A stretch of 8,956 nt of DNA from Proteobacteria bacterium UBA1844 (GTDB lineage Bacteria > Pseudomonadota > Gammaproteobacteria > Steroidobacterales > Woeseiaceae). The translations under genes and the position numbers were made by a program. The notes under the pieces were generated by a model. The model was not told where the DNA came from. It saw only the letters and a list, made by a program, of their open reading frames with translations, and did no database searches. The stretch spans positions 1 through 8,956 of the forward strand of contig DDIS01000135.1 in assembly GCA_002338615.1 (NCBI GenBank), given 5' to 3'. Positions 1 through 6,710 of the stretch are shown here, one piece after another. Position 1 is the stretch's first letter. Each line of letters begins with the position of its first letter.

Positions 1-39
1 GCGGCGGCGCGGCTGCCCGGCTCGGTCCATTTTAACTAG
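1..39 (+). CDS. Possible 3' end of a gene entering from the left
   Basis: Frame 1 is open from the window edge and reads AAARLPGSVHFN before a TAG stop at 37-39. It could be the C-terminus of a protein encoded upstream on the + strand. Twelve residues are too few to assign a family. Frame 2 is also open at this edge, up to about position 94, so even the frame is uncertain. Confidence 0.2.
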   Translation, partial: AAARLPGSVHFN

Positions 40-113
40 GGGAATATGGGGTTCGTCCCGGGTTTGGCCCCGGATGTACCTCCGCAGTGTATGATTGAGG
101 CTGTACCTAAACC

Positions 114-121
114 AAAAAAAA
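114..121 (+). other. A8 homopolymer, probable frameshift or slippage site
   Basis: Eight consecutive A residues lie between two reading frames that together make one sensible small protein. The frame from ATG 91 reads MIEAVPKPKK up to this tract and then terminates at 145-147. The frame carrying the CACGCG and PGHDAKL motifs is closed upstream by TAA at 108-110. One extra A, or a -1 slip on A AAA AAA (114-120), would join them into a single 76-residue product. It may be a real indel, transcriptional or ribosomal slippage, or a sequencing error in a homopolymer. Confidence 0.45.
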
Positions 122-143
122 GGCAACGGCCATACCGAGAAGA

Positions 144-320
144 TTGAAACCAAAAGAGTGCGCGTGCGGCTGCGGTGATATGACAAAGGGCGGCGAATTC
201 ATGCCCGGTCACGACGCCAAGCTGAACAGCGCCATAGTTGAAGCCGCCGGCGGAACAGTCGAGCTACGGCGAATCGTGGAGAAGGCGGTGCAGCTCAAGA
301 TAGAGCCGAGGTGGGACTGA
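144..320 (+). CDS. Small CACGCG / PGHDAKL-motif protein, 5' end uncertain
   Basis: This short basic protein carries the motif block KECACGCGDMTKGGEF followed by MPGHDAKL, then a short helix (VELRRIVEKAVQ) and a stop at 318-320. The closely spaced Cys residues suggest a small zinc-binding knuckle. I recall similar CGCG...GG.F.PGHDAKL proteins as hypothetical proteins in accessory regions, but their function is not known to me. The start is unresolved. TTG 144 is the only usual initiator that keeps the Cys motif within this frame, and its ribosome-binding site is poor. ATG 180 would remove the Cys motif. The likeliest original start is ATG 91, joined through a frameshift at the A8 tract. The stop overlaps the next gene's ATG by one base (TGATG), which predicts translational coupling. 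Confidence 0.55.
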   Translation: MKPKECACGCGDMTKGGEFMPGHDAKLNSAIVEAAGGTVELRRIVEKAVQLKIEPRWD

Positions 321-853
321 TGAAAAAGCTAATTGCGATTCTTATCTGGCTGCCATTATTCGCTGTCGCTGACGAGGCATCAGTAACACGCCATCTCGCT
401 GAGGAATCGGCAACTATAATGGACATCGGCATTCTCCGCCTCAGCCTATACCTTGAAGGAGCAATGGAAGTAACAGCGCCGGACATATTTGCCGCCGCGA
501 CAAATAGCTCTGAGCCGAGTGTTTACAGTTCGGCAGCCTACGATGCACATGGAGATTTTATCAATGTGACGGTTGAGTTGGTCGAGGCGTCGAATTCAGC
601 ACCAGCGAAGGCCGGGTGTCTTGCGGTGTTATCTAGGCTATCCAGCCTTATTGCTAGAGTCGTTCCAGATTTCTTTGTGCATGAGGGCCACCACCACTCG
701 CGCAAGTTTAACGATCGGCTGGTAGCTCGTACTGCGGTCCATTGTTCAGTGTCGACGAAAGAGAGCGGATTGGCAGCCCCGGTCATCCGCTTACAGCGCG
801 CGCTACCTGACGGCCCTATTGTGGAGACGACTTGGGCGAGCGACGATCATTAA
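320..853 (+). CDS. Predicted secreted or periplasmic protein of unknown function
   Basis: The product is 177 residues. I chose ATG 320 over the in-frame GTG 311 because it gives a clean signal peptide (MKK, hydrophobic LIAILIWLPLF, then AVA before DEA as a type I signal peptidase site). The purine-rich GAGGTGGG at 308-315 also sits upstream of it as a ribosome-binding site. The mature protein is about 160 residues with two cysteines (C100 and C142) that could form a disulfide, and a His-rich stretch HEGHHH near 121-126 that could bind metal. I do not recognise a family. The gene is coupled by TGATG to the small Cys-motif gene, so both should be made from one transcript. Its last codons overlap the beginning of the recombinase remnant, which suggests a compact old operon or mobile-element junction. 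Confidence 0.6.
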   Translation: MKKLIAILIWLPLFAVADEASVTRHLAEESATIMDIGILRLSLYLEGAMEVTAPDIFAAATNSSEPSVYSSAAYDAHGDFINVTVELVEASNSAPAKAGCLAVLSRLSSLIARVVPDFFVHEGHHHSRKFNDRLVARTAVHCSVSTKESGLAAPVIRLQRALPDGPIVETTWASDDH

Positions 854-1077
854 GAAAGCCAAAGCGATAATCTACGCCCGCGTTCAGCAGCGACAAGCAG
901 CATGAGGACAGCATCGACCGCCAGGTAGACCACTGTCGGCGGCCGGCCAAACGCGAGGGCATCACAGTTTCCGCTGTCTACGAGGACACGTTCATCGGCG
1001 GCGCGGTCAAGAGGCAACTCGCCTGTCATGGAATAGATCTCACGACAGATATGCAATCGCTCACTGAAGGCGCCTAA
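849..1077 (+). pseudogene. Serine recombinase (resolvase) N-terminal remnant, frameshifted and truncated
   Basis: Reading from 852 gives KKAKAIIYARV, and then a +1 shift near 883-885 continues as SSDKQHEDSIDRQVDHCRR, KREGITV and YEDTFIGGA. Together these match the start of the catalytic domain of large serine recombinases, where IIYARVSS holds the nucleophilic Ser. One extra T in the Arg-Val-Ser codons breaks the frame. The expected ATG is ATT (849-851). After about 60 residues the similarity ends, and the frame runs through unrelated sequence to TAA at 1075-1077. The rest of the protein, including the C-terminal DNA-binding part, is absent. It is not expected to be functional, but it marks a former mobile-element boundary next to the - strand gene block. 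Confidence 0.75.
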
Positions 1078-1136
1078 CCACGTTGAATACGTTAGCTATG
1101 GCGTGATTGAAGTGCCTTTTGCCTGTTAACTCTTTC

Positions 1137-1733
1137 TCAATTTTCATGTACTTTTCTACCCGCCGCGGTCCAATGACTACGATGCCTTAACGGTAGCGTT
1201 GCGACGATGACACTGTGTGACTGCTTTAACGAAGGATACTGTCGACGAACGAGTGCCTGGAGATACGCTAGTCTCATGTGCCCTTCGACGATTTGATGCG
1301 GTTCGAACATATGTAGGTGATCACCTTCACGCGGATGAAAATACTCGCCCGCATTTTCTGCAACAATAATCGGCGCGGGAAATGTGCCTTGTTCAAGCAT
1401 GAAGCGACCAAGCCACGTGGTCCTCCTGTGGTGCCCGTCTAGAAGGTCGTCACCCCAACACCGTAGAGTGCCCGTCCAATCGCCAACGTGACCGATCGAC
1501 ATGATTTCGTCACAGTCGAAATCTGATAGGCGATAGACCCAAGCCAGTGGATTGAGCGGCAGCCAAGCTTGAAACTCGCGCCAGTGGCGATAGATCCACG
1601 TTTCGATGACGACGTTTGGGACATGGTCCAGATTGGCGGGCCAGCGGCGACGATACGCTTTAAACGATTCGACGTCATGCGAGCCCCAATTATGCGGCTT
1701 AGGTATTTGCTCTGCTGTCCTGCAACCACTCAT
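1137..1733 (-). CDS. Small conserved-looking protein with ParB/sulfiredoxin-like EGHMRLAYL motif
   Basis: The product is 198 residues, starting at ATG 1733 with no clear ribosome-binding site; no better start lies upstream of the first motifs. Residues 36-60 are rich in Trp and Arg. Residues 104-127 read RTTWLGRFMLEQG and then FPAPIIVAEN. Residues 146-161 read HQIVEGHMRLAYLQAL. A hydrophobic strand followed by a helix-leading G-H-x-R-L is reminiscent of the ParB/sulfiredoxin nucleotide-binding fold (GHHRL-type box), but this is a motif-level resemblance only. The gene starts 64 bases after the stop of the giant E2-E1-JAB-patatin gene on the same strand, so it is probably the last gene of that operon. 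A role as substrate, regulator or sensor is conjecture. Confidence that it is a real gene is higher than confidence in the fold. Confidence 0.7.
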   Translation of the reverse strand: MSGCRTAEQIPKPHNWGSHDVESFKAYRRRWPANLDHVPNVVIETWIYRHWREFQAWLPLNPLAWVYRLSDFDCDEIMSIGHVGDWTGTLRCWGDDLLDGHHRRTTWLGRFMLEQGTFPAPIIVAENAGEYFHPREGDHLHMFEPHQIVEGHMRLAYLQALVRRQYPSLKQSHSVIVATLPLRHRSHWTAAGRKVHEN

Positions 1734-1797
1734 TGAGAATATATGTAATACGGCAACGGCTAGCTATTCATTTCAAATAAACGGGTGCGTGAGTTAC

Positions 1798-4700
1798 TCA
1801 ATCGCTCAATAGATATTGAGTGATTAGCGCGCGAGTGGTGGCCTCACCACGCCCGGAGAGTCGATTTACGTTATTTTTGTTCATCGACGAAAAATCAGTT
1901 GGGTAAGAGAGGACCTCCTCGCGTGAGACCCAACTTGCTGGCTTCATGTAGACACGATCGTCAAGTTGGCCTAGGTGCACGTAGACAAACCGGTCAATTG
2001 CGCCGTTTTCAGCGTGAGCGTGCAATCGTTGCTTAGTGGCGTCTTGCACTTTCCGCATTACCGCACTTACGACCTGCGTCATGCGTGTGGGCCAGCTCAT
2101 CGGTTTGGCGTCACCTGTGAACTGGCCGGCACCGGCGTCGCTGGCGATGATGATGTCAGGCGAATAACCAATCGCGCTGACGATAGGATTGCGACCCGGC
2201 TCCATAACGCTCACGCCGAGGTTCTCAAAAACGCCTCCGTCCGTAACAATCGCGCACTTAACGACTGATCTGTCAAACTTCGTGAACTCTCGACGCCAGA
2301 CGAAAGGCGGCAAGAAGGGTGGATAGGCGGCCGACGCAGCAATCGCATCCGCCACCCGCAATTCGCTTGCCGGAGCCCAGCCATAGCGCCAGGTACCGAA
2401 GCGCTCGTTGTTCATGCGGAATGCGGTTCCAGTACGCAGCTCGCATGCGTTAAAGACAATCGATTTCTTGTCACGCGTTGCTGAATCACAGTGATGAGGG
2501 CCAACGATATTCTCGATAGCATCAGCTATTACATGCGTTCGGGAATACCAGCGTCGAACAGGCCAATAAAGCTTCTTCAGCTTTCCTTTTACGAATGATC
2601 CACCCGGGACGACCAGGCTAATAGCGGAGATGATCGCAACGACAATCTCGACAATCATTGTGGGTATCGTACTAAGCATGAATGCTGAAAGTGTTTTTAT
2701 TAGTCTGGCTGGATGTACGAGCTTCTTGAGCGCGGGTACTACCAAACCGGATTCAAGAAACGAGACGGTCTTTGCATCGATTTCTGCAAACGGTTCTTGC
2801 GAGTAGCCCAATATTCCGGTCATCAGTGAACCACCCGATACGCCCGAGATCAGGCCAATCTCGCCCAACAAATCAAGGTCATCTAGGGCGCGCAGCGTCC
2901 CCAGATGAAATGCGACAGCGCGCGATCCGCCACCAGACAAGGCTAGCCCGATGGACTTGCCCAGCGCCTCGATCGGTGGTGCCTCAACCCTTCCTCCGCG
3001 GACCGCCATCGCTAGTTCCAAGCCTTGGTCGTGCTTTGTGAATGCTTGCCTCTCGAAGGCATACGCTCCGATTTGCGGCGATGGATCGGAAGCATGTCCG
3101 ACGATTACCATCAACTGGTGTGCCCCTTGATCGGGAGCAGAGCCGAAGATTGTCGCAATACCCGCATAGTCAGTATCACTCGGTTCAGCGACACTCACAG
3201 GATGTGAGTGCCAAGTTCCGACGTACCGGACAGCACCGTGGCTGCGTTCGCTGTGAGCTTCGCACAGCTCCTTGGTGCCGTCTGTGCCGCACACGAATCC
3301 TTCCGGTGAGAACGTGCTATCACTAGGAGGGCCACTGACGTTGGTGATCCATGCAAGGCCAAGTGTTTCGTCGATCTCGCCAAAGAGCAGCCCTCCTGTT
3401 TCGTCCGCAACCGAGCGAATGCGAGCGCCATTACGGATCCAACCTTTCATGTCGCGCCAGGCATTACGTGAAATCCGGATATCAAGATTGCCGGCCTCAA
3501 TTCGAATATCCGCGGGAAATGCGAACTGATGGTCATTTTTCTGAGCGTTCTCGCGCGCCAGAAGATATCCAGTCGCTTGGGCGGAGTCCTCAGCAAGGCC
3601 ATTTGCGATTGAATTGAGCATACGCGCAGCAAGGCTTGCGACATCCGCATGTGATGCGACAAATGTTGGGTCCGAGCATCCTGGTTCTGGTTGCCGAGCT
3701 TGTTCGTCCCCATCGGTCGACCAAAACGCGCACACCCAGGGTTCAAGCCACGACCGGTTCATTGCGGCCAGCCCAAGTCGTCGATAGAGGTCGAAGGGCC
3801 CCGCGCCAAACGCTGCTGGCGACAGTACGGCGACGCCGTGTTCTGCGGCTCCGCTGATCATCATCGAGGCTATCGGGACTGAAAGCACTTCGGCCTTTAG
3901 CCGAGACTCGAGCATTGCCCGCACGTGCAAGGACGCCGTGGCATCTATGACGACGTCTACACCCTCAGTCCAATTGGGCCGAGTGAGGGTGTCAGTTAGT
4001 AAATTTTCCGGGTTCGACACTACCTCGACTTCACTGGAAATCGCATTCAGGCGCTTCTTGAGTGCTGTAGATTTGGCGGAGTTAACATCCACTTCCTCGA
4101 AGTTCTGCCGGACCACGATTCCCGGAGTAACCACCTTGTTGTCGTAAAGTGAGATTTTTGCTGTGCCGGTGCGCACCAAGTGTTCCGCGATTGCTCCGCC
4201 AAGCGCGCCACAACCCCAGAGCGCCACCCGCTTCCCGCGAAACCAATCCATAGCTGTCCCCTCGTCGCGCCGGACCAGTATTTCTGGCCGGTTTTCAAAC
4301 ATCCAGCACCAGCGAACTCGGCTTTCTTCCTGCCATTTGAATAGAGATTTGAAGACAGCCTGGATTAGTGCCTCAATTTCGGCAGGCGTTTCGTGGCCTT
4401 CAAATCTCTGAGAGATGTCGCAGGCGGCGGAGGCGGCTCGCAGTTTGGAAACATCATTCGGCTCTATTTCCCAGAACTGCAGATGTTGTAGCCGGCCTTC
4501 TATTTCCCCCGCGGTGCCACGCGACGGCGTACCTATGCAGACGTGTAATGGCTTGCCATCCGGTAGTCTTGTTGCTGCAAGCATGAGGTGAACCAGCACA
4601 CGCGCGGTCTCCACACCCCGATTTTCCATGTAGAGAAGTAGGTAACGCAGAGTTCTCGGATATTCAAACGGCAATTCGAAGTCCAGCAGAACCGTCGGTG

Positions 4701-5307
4701 CAAAGGGTTGTCCGGCATCCAATTTATGCACTTCGCGCCATTCGCGCACTTCGAGGTAGTCTGGATCTCGCTCTGTCAGCACCGCAGCCCCAAACCATGG
4801 CCACGTCCCTTTTCCGGGTGTGTTTGCCTGAACACAGACAGTGGTCGACGAAACATTGTAAGCAACCGGCGGATGAACCGGGCCCTCTGGGTCATCTAGT
4901 TCATTGAGTGCGCCGCGGCGCAACCAATTGTCGAGTTGTTCAAGGAGCCCAAACACCCCACGAGACGGAATCCATTGTGTAGCCGGTGACTGGTAAAGGC
5001 ACAAATAGTTGCCCCACTGAACGTGGGCGAATCCTAAAAAGCGAGTATGGGCTGTTGTTACTGAGGGAGCTTTGAAAGGGAAAGACGCCGGAATCGAAAG
5101 GCGTACGCTTTCGCGAGCGTGCAACGGCAATCCTTCTGGAACTTTCTCGTAATGACGACAGTCGAGCGAAACATCGACAATTAACGGAAAGCTTGCATCG
5201 TCCTTATCGTCGACATTGATCAGTCTGATGGGCGCGCCATCGGCATTCGCAATGCGGTGGAGTTGGTCTAGTGCAACTCGTTGGCCATCACTTAGCTCCA
5301 CGGCCAA
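1798..5307 (-). CDS. E2-like / E1 (ThiF)-like / JAB protease / patatin phospholipase fusion
   Basis: The product is 1169 residues. Residues 1-150 are E2-like: FPFKAPS, then YLCLYQ with candidate transfer Cys103, W112 and a closing HPP. Residues 150-345 are an unassigned linker domain. Residues 350-570 are an E1/ThiF adenylating domain: nucleotide loop GCGALG (365-370), acidic D389, R400-Q-N, K412 and VVIDATAS, with C544 in GCSDPTF as candidate catalytic Cys. Residues 625-770 are a JAB/JAMM isopeptidase with E636 (ETGGLLFGE) and the complete HxHx7SxxD box (H700, H702, S710, D713). Residues 785-1169 are a patatin-like phospholipase: oxyanion loop SGGGSR (791-796), nucleophile S824 in GVSGG and D1023 in DGG. 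A hydrophobic stretch (883-901) inside the patatin may insert in or touch membrane. The start is TTG 5307, with GTG 5301 as an alternative; both lie inside the end of the MBL gene, implying coupling. All catalytic residues look intact. I infer conjugation-controlled lipid hydrolysis, by analogy with Cap2, Cap3 and CapV of CBASS. Confidence 0.9.
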   Translation of the reverse strand: MAVELSDGQRVALDQLHRIANADGAPIRLINVDDKDDASFPLIVDVSLDCRHYEKVPEGLPLHARESVRLSIPASFPFKAPSVTTAHTRFLGFAHVQWGNYLCLYQSPATQWIPSRGVFGLLEQLDNWLRRGALNELDDPEGPVHPPVAYNVSSTTVCVQANTPGKGTWPWFGAAVLTERDPDYLEVREWREVHKLDAGQPFAPTVLLDFELPFEYPRTLRYLLLYMENRGVETARVLVHLMLAATRLPDGKPLHVCIGTPSRGTAGEIEGRLQHLQFWEIEPNDVSKLRAASAACDISQRFEGHETPAEIEALIQAVFKSLFKWQEESRVRWCWMFENRPEILVRRDEGTAMDWFRGKRVALWGCGALGGAIAEHLVRTGTAKISLYDNKVVTPGIVVRQNFEEVDVNSAKSTALKKRLNAISSEVEVVSNPENLLTDTLTRPNWTEGVDVVIDATASLHVRAMLESRLKAEVLSVPIASMMISGAAEHGVAVLSPAAFGAGPFDLYRRLGLAAMNRSWLEPWVCAFWSTDGDEQARQPEPGCSDPTFVASHADVASLAARMLNSIANGLAEDSAQATGYLLARENAQKNDHQFAFPADIRIEAGNLDIRISRNAWRDMKGWIRNGARIRSVADETGGLLFGEIDETLGLAWITNVSGPPSDSTFSPEGFVCGTDGTKELCEAHSERSHGAVRYVGTWHSHPVSVAEPSDTDYAGIATIFGSAPDQGAHQLMVIVGHASDPSPQIGAYAFERQAFTKHDQGLELAMAVRGGRVEAPPIEALGKSIGLALSGGGSRAVAFHLGTLRALDDLDLLGEIGLISGVSGGSLMTGILGYSQEPFAEIDAKTVSFLESGLVVPALKKLVHPARLIKTLSAFMLSTIPTMIVEIVVAIISAISLVVPGGSFVKGKLKKLYWPVRRWYSRTHVIADAIENIVGPHHCDSATRDKKSIVFNACELRTGTAFRMNNERFGTWRYGWAPASELRVADAIAASAAYPPFLPPFVWRREFTKFDRSVVKCAIVTDGGVFENLGVSVMEPGRNPIVSAIGYSPDIIIASDAGAGQFTGDAKPMSWPTRMTQVVSAVMRKVQDATKQRLHAHAENGAIDRFVYVHLGQLDDRVYMKPASWVSREEVLSYPTDFSSMNKNNVNRLSGRGEATTRALITQYLLSD
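1800..1825. repeat. Inverted repeat across the stop codon of the fusion gene
   Basis: Two 12-base arms (1800-1811 and 1814-1825) are separated by two bases, with one mismatch: AATCGCTCAATA against TATTGAGTGATT. It lies at the end of the fusion coding sequence, whose stop is at 1798-1800. In the - strand transcript the mismatch is A-C. The arm is AT-rich and no U-run follows, so it is not a classic intrinsic terminator. It could be an intra-operon mRNA stability or attenuation element, or chance. Confidence 0.4.
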
Positions 5308-6442
5308 ACCCGACCGCCGTGTTCGGCGCTGCTGCGCTGGTGCCTGCAGCCTTTAACGCATCACCCAAAGGCCGACTTGCGGTGGGTTCTCCCACGTATT
5401 GGAAGCCCTCCATCGTCACAGTAAACATCACAGGTTGCGGATTCTTCGTGTCAGGATGCTCGTGCGTGCAGATGAACTCGTTCGGCACGATTCGCTCGTA
5501 CTGCGCTTTGGCTTTAGCGTGCGGGGGATTGTCGCCAGTCTGATTGCTCGCCGGAATCGGTTCCGCGCTTGCAACGACGTAACCGGGGTCGACTGCGGCA
5601 TTGCCTAAATCCCTGACAAGGTCCTCCCTTAGTTTTTCATCGGTGTCGTTTTCACCCTTCCAATACATCACGGATTTTGAGCAGTGATGTGGCGCGAGAA
5701 GAATGTTCCACTGCACCGTTTGCGCATCACTTCGATCAAAGATTCGCCGGATCGTGGGATACTTGAGGTCACCCATCAACAGCGCTCGCCCCACGCCTTG
5801 TCCATTAATCAAGGTGATCTGAAAGGCGAGGCTACAGTTGTTGCGGTCTCCAAAGCTATCTTCCTTGAACGGCGCGTGGACGAAGGCTTCAAACGCGCCA
5901 GTGTGATCTTCGCCATCGAGCACATTGATTGTGTGTCCTGGGATCGACAGAAACTCCTCCGGAAAACCGATGAAATCGGACTCTTTCAGCCAGTCGTCAT
6001 AACCGATGATACGAATTCGGTTTCCGCGGCCCGGATCGCCGCCCGCAGCAATCGTTGCCTTGACGCGGCGCATTGCTTCGTTATGAAAAGCTTCGGCGTC
6101 CTCGCAGAGCGCTTCATTTTGGCTGAATTCTCGAAATGTGCGAGGAGACATCCATAGTTCGGAGATCAATACCCGGTTGTTGAGATCTTCGAAACCCTGA
6201 CAGTGGTCAAGATCTGGATGGGTGAGGGCGAAGGTCGACAGATAGGGCTTGTCGCCCAGCGTCGGCAAGATTTTGATAAGTTCATCAACGATGGGCCACG
6301 CGGTGTCTTCGTCGTCTTGCGATTTAGTCATATGATGAAGATCAACCTGCAGGTAAACGGTGTCTGCGACGCGAATTGTCGTACTGTCGCCTGTACCAAC
6401 CGGCCAGAAGATAAATCCCGTTTCGGGTGGTTGAATGGCCAT
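5288..6442 (-). CDS. Metallo-beta-lactamase fold hydrolase, ComEC-like
   Basis: The product is 384 residues, starting at ATG 6442 behind a GGGGAA ribosome-binding site. The N-terminus has VGTGDSTTI, typical of MBL proteins related to the ComEC hydrolase domain. LTHPDLDH (73-80) supplies the H-x-D-x-D-H metal box (H75, D77, D79, H80). A strand with LLMGDL provides D225, and LLAPHHCSKS (248-257) provides a late His ligand. The expected metal sites are therefore all present. Such domains hydrolyse phosphoester or other ester bonds; the substrate here is unknown. There is no signal peptide or membrane helix, so it should be cytoplasmic. The C-terminus is a low-complexity Ala/Gly tail ending GFGRGAK. 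The gene overlaps the fusion gene by up to 20 bases, strong evidence for co-expression. MBL genes next to E2/E1/JAB genes have been noted in comparative studies of prokaryotic ubiquitin-like systems. Confidence 0.88.
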   Translation of the reverse strand: MAIQPPETGFIFWPVGTGDSTTIRVADTVYLQVDLHHMTKSQDDEDTAWPIVDELIKILPTLGDKPYLSTFALTHPDLDHCQGFEDLNNRVLISELWMSPRTFREFSQNEALCEDAEAFHNEAMRRVKATIAAGGDPGRGNRIRIIGYDDWLKESDFIGFPEEFLSIPGHTINVLDGEDHTGAFEAFVHAPFKEDSFGDRNNCSLAFQITLINGQGVGRALLMGDLKYPTIRRIFDRSDAQTVQWNILLAPHHCSKSVMYWKGENDTDEKLREDLVRDLGNAAVDPGYVVASAEPIPASNQTGDNPPHAKAKAQYERIVPNEFICTHEHPDTKNPQPVMFTVTMEGFQYVGEPTASRPLGDALKAAGTSAAAPNTAVGFGRGAK

Positions 6443-6479
6443 ATTTCCCCGACCCCCTGAATGCTCTGACTAACGCTCT

Positions 6480-6508
6480 GATATTGCGGTCACAGCATAA
6501 TATTTCAA
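6480..6508 (-). promoter_or_regulatory. Candidate sigma-70 promoter for the MBL-fusion operon
   Basis: On the - strand, TTGAAA (6508-6503) is separated by 17 bases from AATATC (6485-6480), about 40 bases upstream of the MBL start codon. The -35 is close to consensus (5 of 6) but the -10 matches only 3 of 6. Position and spacing are right, but the support is weak. Confidence 0.25.
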
Positions 6509-6622
6509 GGCCTCGTCGGAAGGAACAACTCCAAATGTGCGGCTCCGCAAGCTCACGAAAAAATCGGCCATCGCTGAGTCTCGCTAAGGCGTTGCAAGGG
6601 ACAAATACTAGTTTAGTTTCGA

Positions 6623-6642
6623 AATAGTTTTTATAAACTATT
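6623..6642. promoter_or_regulatory. Perfect 8-bp inverted repeat in AT-rich gap, candidate operator
   Basis: AATAGTTT (6623-6630) and AAACTATT (6635-6642) are perfect inverted arms around a TTAT spacer. A separate palindrome TTTCGAAA (6617-6624) overlaps its left edge. The site lies in the 268-base non-coding gap between the UPF0489 gene and the MBL gene, about 180 bases upstream of the MBL start. The arms are AT-rich and not followed by a T-run, so a dimeric repressor site is more likely than a terminator. The rest of this gap shows no gene. Confidence 0.4.
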
Positions 6643-6710
6643 GAAATACATAGATTACATTCCCCAACGACTTAATCCGCCGGTAAGGCGATCGTGCACA
6701 ATTCTTACGC

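Noticed and set aside
57..73. GC-rich inverted repeat CCGGG/CCCGG as a terminator
   Set aside because: The stem is only five bases and no T-run follows it.
1798..5307. Calling the locus a standard type II CBASS
   Set aside because: CBASS requires a CD-NTase, and none is present in the window; the resemblance is limited to shared domain types.
5684..6157. 157-residue + strand open frame inside the MBL gene
   Set aside because: It is antisense to the MBL coding region, which has a complete set of metal motifs; the frame has no recognisable features and is a shadow.
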